Source of the DNA: Corbicula japonica
Taxonomy: Eukaryota > Mollusca > Bivalvia > Venerida > Cyrenidae
Direction: 5' to 3'
DNA: 64,000 nucleotides
NCBI GenBank assembly: GCA_038501625.1
Contig: JAZAYU010000205.1
Location: 248,001 to 312,000, forward strand
This document shows positions 57,911 through 64,000 of the stretch, piece by piece (within the stretch, counting starts at the first letter, position 1; the number at the start of each line of letters is the position of its first letter). Made by a program: the position numbers and the translations under genes. The notes under the pieces were generated by a model. The model was not told where the DNA came from and searched no databases. It worked only from the letters and a program-made list of their open reading frames with translations.

Positions 57911-58156
57911 TTAACCCTCCAAGTCATCACTTCCGGTGTTTGCTATCGTATTACCAGATGAGAAATTACAACGACACGTACGACCCATCTGCATACATTG
58001 ACCTCTCCTTCTAGAACATGTCCAGAAAATTCTTCCTTGCAATTCCGGATTTTCTACGCATGCGCCACCAACAAAATCACATAGTCGCATGGCTTCCGTT
58101 TCGTGCAGACATGCCAAAACAATTACCAACACGACCGACAGAAGGACCAGCTTCAT
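57911..58156 (-). CDS. Secreted six-cysteine peptide D (81 aa), close paralogue of C
   Basis: Single coding exon; ATG at 58156, three nt after an acceptor (TTACAG) as in peptide C. Signal peptide about residues 1-22, ending HETEA. Spacing C-x6-C-x13-C-x6-C-x6-C-x-C, with GRTCRC. Relative to C it lacks seven residues in the second loop (a 21-nt in-frame difference) and has a different tail ending in DDLEG. It lies in the second copy of the duplicated block, in the same orientation as C. A conserved minus-strand AATAAA is at 57284-57279. Function not assigned; same caveats as for A-C. Confidence 0.72.
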   Translation of the reverse strand: MKLVLLSVVLVIVLACLHETEAMRLCDFVGGACVENPELQGRIFWTCSRRRGQCMQMGRTCRCNFSSGNTIANTGSDDLEG

Positions 58157-58579
58157 CTTCTGTAAGAGAAACAGACATTATTTAAACCTCCACGCTGCGA
58201 TTTGATTGACACAAATCCCCGCCATTACAAGTGACTTAACTTATCACGTGATGATAATAATGTGAGAAAAATGATTTGATGATAGAGCTATTACCGAGTC
58301 TAATTGCTTAATCTTTTTGTTTATTTTAATGCTTTGTGTTAAATTAGTGTGGTTGAACGGTAAAGCCCGAAAGTTTCCGTCAAATGGTACAAAAAGAAAG
58401 TGCCGTTCATTGACACTGGGCAGTCTGTTTCTGAGTGTCGAGGTATTCACATCGTTGAATTTTGAGTCAACATTTTGGTCTGCATTATAGGTCCAATATA
58501 GTACAGCTCCGTACTAGGGCATATTGACCGGGTTGTCTCATTTAACGTGTATGATGTGAATAGTATTCGTTGAAGCTAT

Positions 58580-58800
58580 TGTTGATAGGGTTTTGAGATA
58601 GTGTCTTCAGACAATTGCTAGAAACACGTGCGTCTGAGACACTTGTGTCCCTAAGGTAGCTTCAGAATAGGTGTTGAGCGTAGGTTATTTAGATAGTGTC
58701 CTCAGACACATGCGTCTGAAACACTTCTGTCCCTCAGGTAGCTTCAGAGTAGATGTTGAGGATTAGGTTTTAGGTTAGACAGTGTTCTCAGACTATTGCT
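58580..58800 (+). repeat. Diverged tandem repeat of about 100 bp
   Basis: AGATAGTGTCTTCAGACA, CAC(G)TGCGTCTGA, and AGGTAGCTTCAGA(A/G)TAG words recur two to three times. Part of the roughly 1.2 kb present only in duplication copy 2. Confidence 0.65.
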
Positions 58801-59711
58801 GACGAAGAGGTTCTCGTATCCTCGGGATATCACATAAGTCTGTGACACTATTTCCAGCAGGGTGTTAGTGTCGAGCGTATGTTTGAAGGTGTTTTGCTTG
58901 AGGTTTTGTTTAGATGTAATTTGTTGACTTTGTTGAGCAGAATTTGAAACTTTTAGTTGCTCAGGTTTGCTTGTTGTAAGAGTGTTGTTGTTTGAGGATC
59001 AGTTGAAAGTAGTTCGAAACAGCATTGTGTTCCATATAGTTTTATTGCTCAGCTTATGCGCTGAGATCGTGTTGAAGTTCGTATGTGATTGTTTTGTTTT
59101 TGACTGTGATTTTTGTTCAGGTGAGTGGTTGAAACCTTAGCATTATATCGGTTATTTGTGTCCAGGAGAGTCATTGTCCTGGGGGTATTTTCCTATGTTT
59201 GGCTGATTATAACTTTGATTATTTTGTTTGAACCCAATCATCTATAAAATCATTATAGTCATTTTGGAGCAACGTAGCTCAGGAAAAAATTTATTATATT
59301 GATCAAAAGAATAAACATTGTTTCAGCTTGTTTATAATTATTTTAGGAGAAAAAAATATATATAGGTTGAAACAAATAGTCTGTTTTATGTGCCTGCCGC
59401 TCGGGGCACGTTACAATAAATATCATGTGACAATTTCAAGAAAGAGATATCTTTTTAATATTCCTGAATTTAGTATTTTATTTGCATGCTATTTCCCACT
59501 AGTTTCCATAAATACTAAATCTTATGAAACGTAATTATTAAAATTATTTGCTAGATTGTAAAATTTGAAACAAATCTGTAAAATGTCCAATGTAGTGGCA
59601 GTTGTTATTGTTCCTGTAAGTGGAATTAACTGCTGCGAGGAGTTTGAACTAATTTGACCTGCCCATTCTGAGGTTTGATATTATTAAGAGGAAACGCGAT
59701 TTCGCTCTTGA

Positions 59712-59853
59712 CCCAAGATCATAAAATTAAAACAGAGGACCAGTATGAAATCTCAAGCATCTGATTGGCTGAAATGGCGACTGGTCGCCATGTCAGCCAA
59801 ACAGATGCTTTTAATTTGAGACTGGTGTCCAATCTAAGTTTTATGATCTTTGG
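59712..59853. mobile_element. Foldback family B, copy 6 (in duplication copy 2)
   Basis: Full-length but diverged counterpart of 47,717-47,836. Flanks GCTCTTGA on the left and GCTCTTGC on the right suggest a 7-8-bp target duplication. Confidence 0.72.
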
Positions 59854-61689
59854 CTCTTGCTTGTTTGTACCAACATCAATAATATTTCAGTGTTTATTTT
59901 AATATTTGTATTTGCTTAGAATCAGCAATACCATTAAATTAAACACAGAATCTGATGTACATACGATTTTATTGGCATGATTACTTTAAATTGGGAGAGT
60001 CTATAAATTATAGAATATTTATCTTTTTGTGTTAGATCATATTTCATTTTACGCGAGAATAATTATCGAAGAAACTTAAAGCAGCTTTTTAACCAAGCCT
60101 TGGGAATTCGAGGGCCCAACGTAAATAGTTATAAAAGATGTAGGCACTCTTTCGAAATAATGAAAATTACACATGAATATTTTAGTTTAAGAAAATTGTG
60201 AATTACGTTAATTAATCTATAAATATTTAAAAATAAATCACGTTTAAAAGTAAATTTATGAATCGAAGACATTTGTCTCATAATTACTTTATCAATTCAA
60301 TGAATAAAAAACAAATACCTGATCTGAATTAAAACTAATATCTCCCGTAAATTTTCTTTCCTATAACAATGTTTTTTCTTCCAAGAATACTCTTTATAAA
60401 TTACTTCAGTCTACGAAATCACGTTATTGTATACATTTGCCAAGACTTTATTTATATGCTTTATTGATCTAGCATGATAATGATTATTCCAGACTCTTCT
60501 GCCGTATAAATAATTTGCCATGCTGTAAAGCCAATCATGTTTGCGGTTAACAAATTTAAACTTAGAAATTGTTTTAAATAAATATTTAGTAAATAAATAT
60601 TAAAATATACCTTTCCGCAATATATCATTATTAATCGGACCGGCGTGCCTTTAGCTATATCTATGATTATAAAGGAATTTGACCGTTTCGGGACCGGGTC
60701 ATAACTGTTGCAAAAATGTTGAAATTTTCATCGTTGCAAGAAGTAATTGTGTGGAGTTGTCTCTTAATACTCGTTTAACATTTAATAAGGAATCCTGGTC
60801 ATATGTTGTTGCATTTTTGGAAATATATGGTTATAATTATCAACTGGTCCATGAACATTTATTTGTTAGGTTATGTTATGATTGTCACGTGACGATTGAA
60901 ATTGCTGGGATTGGCTTTGGAAGTTGGGAGAAGACATTTAGTCATTCATTTTCAAAACAGAATAAGACGAACAATTCTGCATTTGCGACGAAGAATAAAT
61001 AAGACAAAAATACGTTTCCGGTTCGAAAGGACGCCAGCCTCAGTTTGGTAACGAGACTTAGAATTTGTGAATCATTCATGTGCGCAAACTATTAACGCTC
61101 TCAGTTTAATGTAGCTTCATCGATATTGCAAATATGTTACGAAACGCAAATAACGCTGAAAGTTGATACTAGAAATATTGTCAAATCTGTCAAGCAAATT
61201 TTCTTATATGTGTTTTCAGAAAGATCGTAAGGATTCACCTATTATTTTATTTGAATTTAAATATTGTAGGCCATAAACACATTGTATAAAGTTTTTATGT
61301 TGAATGAACGCATGGTATTGTTGTTATCCCAAAACATCTTTCTGCAAACTACAAATCTTCACCAGCTTTACAGTATTGTAGTATTTTGTTTATTGAACTG
61401 ATTTCATCTAGATACCGGATATTGCGCACTTCCGACATTTGTTTATTTTGTTTATGTGACAAAAATCCGTATTCAGCACATTAAAAATATCTCAAATTAT
61501 AAGTTCAGGTATGTCAAAACACTTACTACAGTCATGAATATGTGAATTTTTAAAAGGGTTTAATAATGCGATGCAGAATAAGTAAAATTTGTCATGTTAT
61601 CTGATTTAAACATACATTAAGCTCTATTAAATTTGAATGCATTTTCAAGGTATAACGTCTTGTCCAGCATCCTACAAGTTGAGCATAGG

Positions 61690-61890
61690 GGCTTGGGCGA
61701 TCTATTTAATTTGATAAAAGGTCAGAGTCGGATGCAAGATTTCCAGAAAGGCGTTTCGTTTGTGGGCAATCTTAGAGCAGTGGGCCTGCATATGGGAGCA
61801 TATGGGTCTGGGCGATCTATTTAATTGATAAAAGGTTAGGATGGATGCAAGATTTCCAGAAAGGAATTTCGTTTAGGGGCAAACTTAGAC
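61690..61890 (+). repeat. Two-copy tandem repeat of about 110 bp
   Basis: GGGCGATCTATTTAATT followed by GATGCAAGATTTCCAGAAAG occurs at about 61,696 and again at about 61,810, with several differences. Confidence 0.8.
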
Positions 61891-61961
61891 CATTATCATG
61901 ATAATCTCCATTTCTTGTCTGGCCAAAATTCCCATTACTATTAAATATTGCTGCCCAAGTG

Positions 61962-62001
61962 GAGGGGGGGGGGGGGGGGATGGAGGGGGGGGGGGGGGGG
62001 T
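61962..62001 (+). repeat. Paired poly-G tracts
   Basis: Two runs of about 16-17 G separated by ATGGA. Likely slippage-prone and able to form G-quadruplex; exact run lengths in an assembly are unreliable. Confidence 0.75.
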
Positions 62002-63353
62002 CGAGCAACCCTAATGAACCACTTCTGGATGAAGTCTTACCATATATACACATCAAAAACCTATGTTTCACTGTTCAACTTGAGCGGACATATCTTTCTT
62101 TAATAACTGATCACATGCTTAAACAGGTGCAGCTTAGTAACTTGTTTACCCCAATTATTTATCCTGTTATAATAGTTTTCTTACTCAAAGCCCACAAATC
62201 AACGTCTGGCTGTCTGAACTCCTGATCCATCCGTTCGTATGTGTGTATATCTGTAACCACATCATAAGCCTGTTGTAAAGCATACTATTTACATTTAATG
62301 GCGAACGAGTCTTTATTATAATTGCACTCTTCCAGCATTTTGCTGCCATAAAGTGTTTTTGACTGTTTTTTTTTTATGATGTGATGACAAATATGCAATC
62401 CGGGACGCGGCTACAATACGAATTCCGCTCATTATTTATTGGGCTGCCCACAATCTTTTGAATTTGACGTCAACGAGCACGCGCTTTTTTCCCAAGATTT
62501 TCTATGGAATAGCGTGTCGTTGTCTACGTGGCCGTTTCTACAGGTAAGAAAGCCGTGAATTTATAAATAAAGAAATAAGAAACCCAACTTTTTTAAACAC
62601 GAAATATATACATGAATATAAAACGCTGATTTTACTTATACACGACCTCTGATAACCATTTCGCTATTAAGAAGGGTGTTTTTTTTCGGCTTTATATCAA
62701 AAGTCGAGCGTACATTTTAATAAAGTTGCGCCCCAAAGTGCCCCGCCTCAAACATCCGATCCTTGATCCGACCCTGTCTATGCTGCAGGTATGATTACCA
62801 CGTGCACAAAATAAATATGTTTACATTGATGCAATTGATTTTAAATAAATCAACATACTTGAATTAGTTAATTTTACATTTCCGGTATGTTAAAAAATAG
62901 GTCAAGATAGAATATGAATAAGTAAACACATATGACATGACAACACCCATGTTAACATGTATTTTACGTAAAAGCAACGTCTCTAAGCGATGTTAAATCA
63001 TTTCAATTACGAAAAAAATAATATGAATATTAAAAATTAGAATTCATCTTTGAAATTCTTTGTTACATGTAATTACCCTTGCCAAAAGCATGCAAGTCAT
63101 TTATGTTGTCGGTTCAGATCGGGTTAAGAAAAAAAATACATGGATGTAAAAAAATAAGCGTTGGATTTTGTTATTTCTTTAATTAAAAGGGAGGCGTTTG
63201 CAAAAGCTGATATTTAAGTAACTGTTTCTTATTTCTTTGCATCAGAGGGCATTAAAGAGTGTATTTTTCTTCTGTACATGGTACATGCCATAAACTTCTT
63301 AATTTGACAGTAAAAAACGTCAAAAATTCAGTTTCTGTTTCTTAGATTAAATT

Positions 63354-63604
63354 GGGGCGCGCCACGGGAAAAGGTACCTTCGGTCATATTTTGTGACATT
63401 TTAGTTGTTACTATATATAGAAAGAACTAGCAACTCTCCATTAATTTCTCATAACTAAAATGTGCTTCTCTTACACATTTTGACAATAAATTTATATTTT
63501 TAACGCGAAATGCATAATAATTAATGTCGTCTGCTCGACTTTATGACGTCATTTCAAAGATTGACGTCAACTGTCCGAATGTAACTTTTCACGTGACTCG
63601 CCTC
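63354..63604. mobile_element. Family-C MITE (251 bp)
   Basis: Left end GGGGCGCGCCACGGGAAAAG, right end diverged (CACGTGACTCGCCTC). Contains TGACGTCA. Confidence 0.78.
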
Positions 63605-64000
63605 ATTTTTATGTTAAAAGTATCGATCTCATTATTTTAAAAGAATAGGGCATAACCTTTACCTCTGTGAAAAAATAACAACATCTTCCCGCTTTATCAA
63701 ATGTTCAGATATATGCAAATACCACATATTAAATAAAAGGTAAAAAATAGCATCACTAAACGCAAATTTTAATTAAAAAAGTGGTAAGTTTTCATTTTTG
63801 TTCAGTATATTAAGATTTATTTATCGTCGCTGCCGGAAGCCCATTCAGCGACGCCTCCAGAAGTGTTAGTCATTTTAGGCTTTGGAGGATAGTGCAAAAT
63901 AAAGAGGACTCTCCAATTCCAGAATCGTCCCTGGTTCTTTTAAGTGCGGTGTATAGCACCACTACACTGGACCTCGGTTAAACGTCTCTTCCGAAAGACT

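Larger units (their letters stand above)
56890..63060. repeat. Segmental duplication, copy 2 (contains peptide gene D)
   Basis: Partner of 45,850-50,950 in the same orientation, with peptide gene D in place of C. The point corresponding to the MITE insertion of copy 1 is uninterrupted at about 59,931-59,945. Copy 2 also contains the two-fold repeat at 61.69-61.89 kb and the poly-G tracts near 61.97 kb, for which I see no counterpart in copy 1. Confidence 0.8.

Noticed and set aside
61817..62225. Pro-rich and Gly-rich frames around 61.96-62.0 kb
   Set aside because: Produced by the poly-G tracts.
63830..64000. End-of-window sequence with GAAGCCCATTCAGCGACGCC and a CGGTGTATAGCACC word
   Set aside because: Has the look of a dispersed repeat but is cut by the window edge and has no second copy here, so it is not called.

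Overview
The window is eukaryotic nuclear DNA. It has AT-rich spliced genes with GT-AG introns of about 0.3-1.6 kb (one of 14.9 kb), and more than half of it is transposable-element debris and tandem repeats. The gene families, the dense population of small inverted-repeat elements and the pearl-like 145-bp repeat element suggest a bivalve mollusc. That assignment is inference; no taxonomic marker is present.

Layout. (1) 1.9-5.2 kb (-) and 5.9-22.5 kb (+): a head-to-head pair of three-exon claudin/PMP22-like tetraspan membrane protein genes. Both have phase-1 introns at equivalent places and share a 0.7-kb promoter region. The second gene's intron 1 is 14.9 kb, of which 14.2 kb looks like one inserted element (6797-21005): about 100-bp terminal inverted repeats, an exact 10-bp target duplication, subterminal 115-bp arrays in opposite orientation, and several nested elements. 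(2) 25.97-31.21 kb (-): a complete seven-exon RDM1-like gene (RAD52-motif protein, 298 aa). (3) 31.2-35.4 kb: foldback elements and a 49-bp minisatellite. (4) 35.4-41.9 kb (+): a complete eight-exon JmjC/cupin protein of 443 aa with an N-terminal signal peptide and a C-terminal KDEL, so predicted to be ER-luminal. (5) 43.5-58.2 kb (-): four single-coding-exon genes for short secreted six-cysteine peptides. Each has a 3' splice acceptor only 3-6 nt before the ATG. Two sit within 0.7 kb of each other, and the other two lie in a duplicated block of several kilobases (about 45.85-50.95 and 56.9-63.1 kb). (6) The remainder is intergenic DNA with foldback and MITE families.

The items I consider least explained by known annotation are the six-cysteine peptide cluster, the KDEL-bearing JmjC protein whose HxD iron-binding motif reads H-S-H, and the 14.2-kb intronic element. 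Exon structures were read by eye from splice consensus, phase and protein continuity; no alignment or database search was run.
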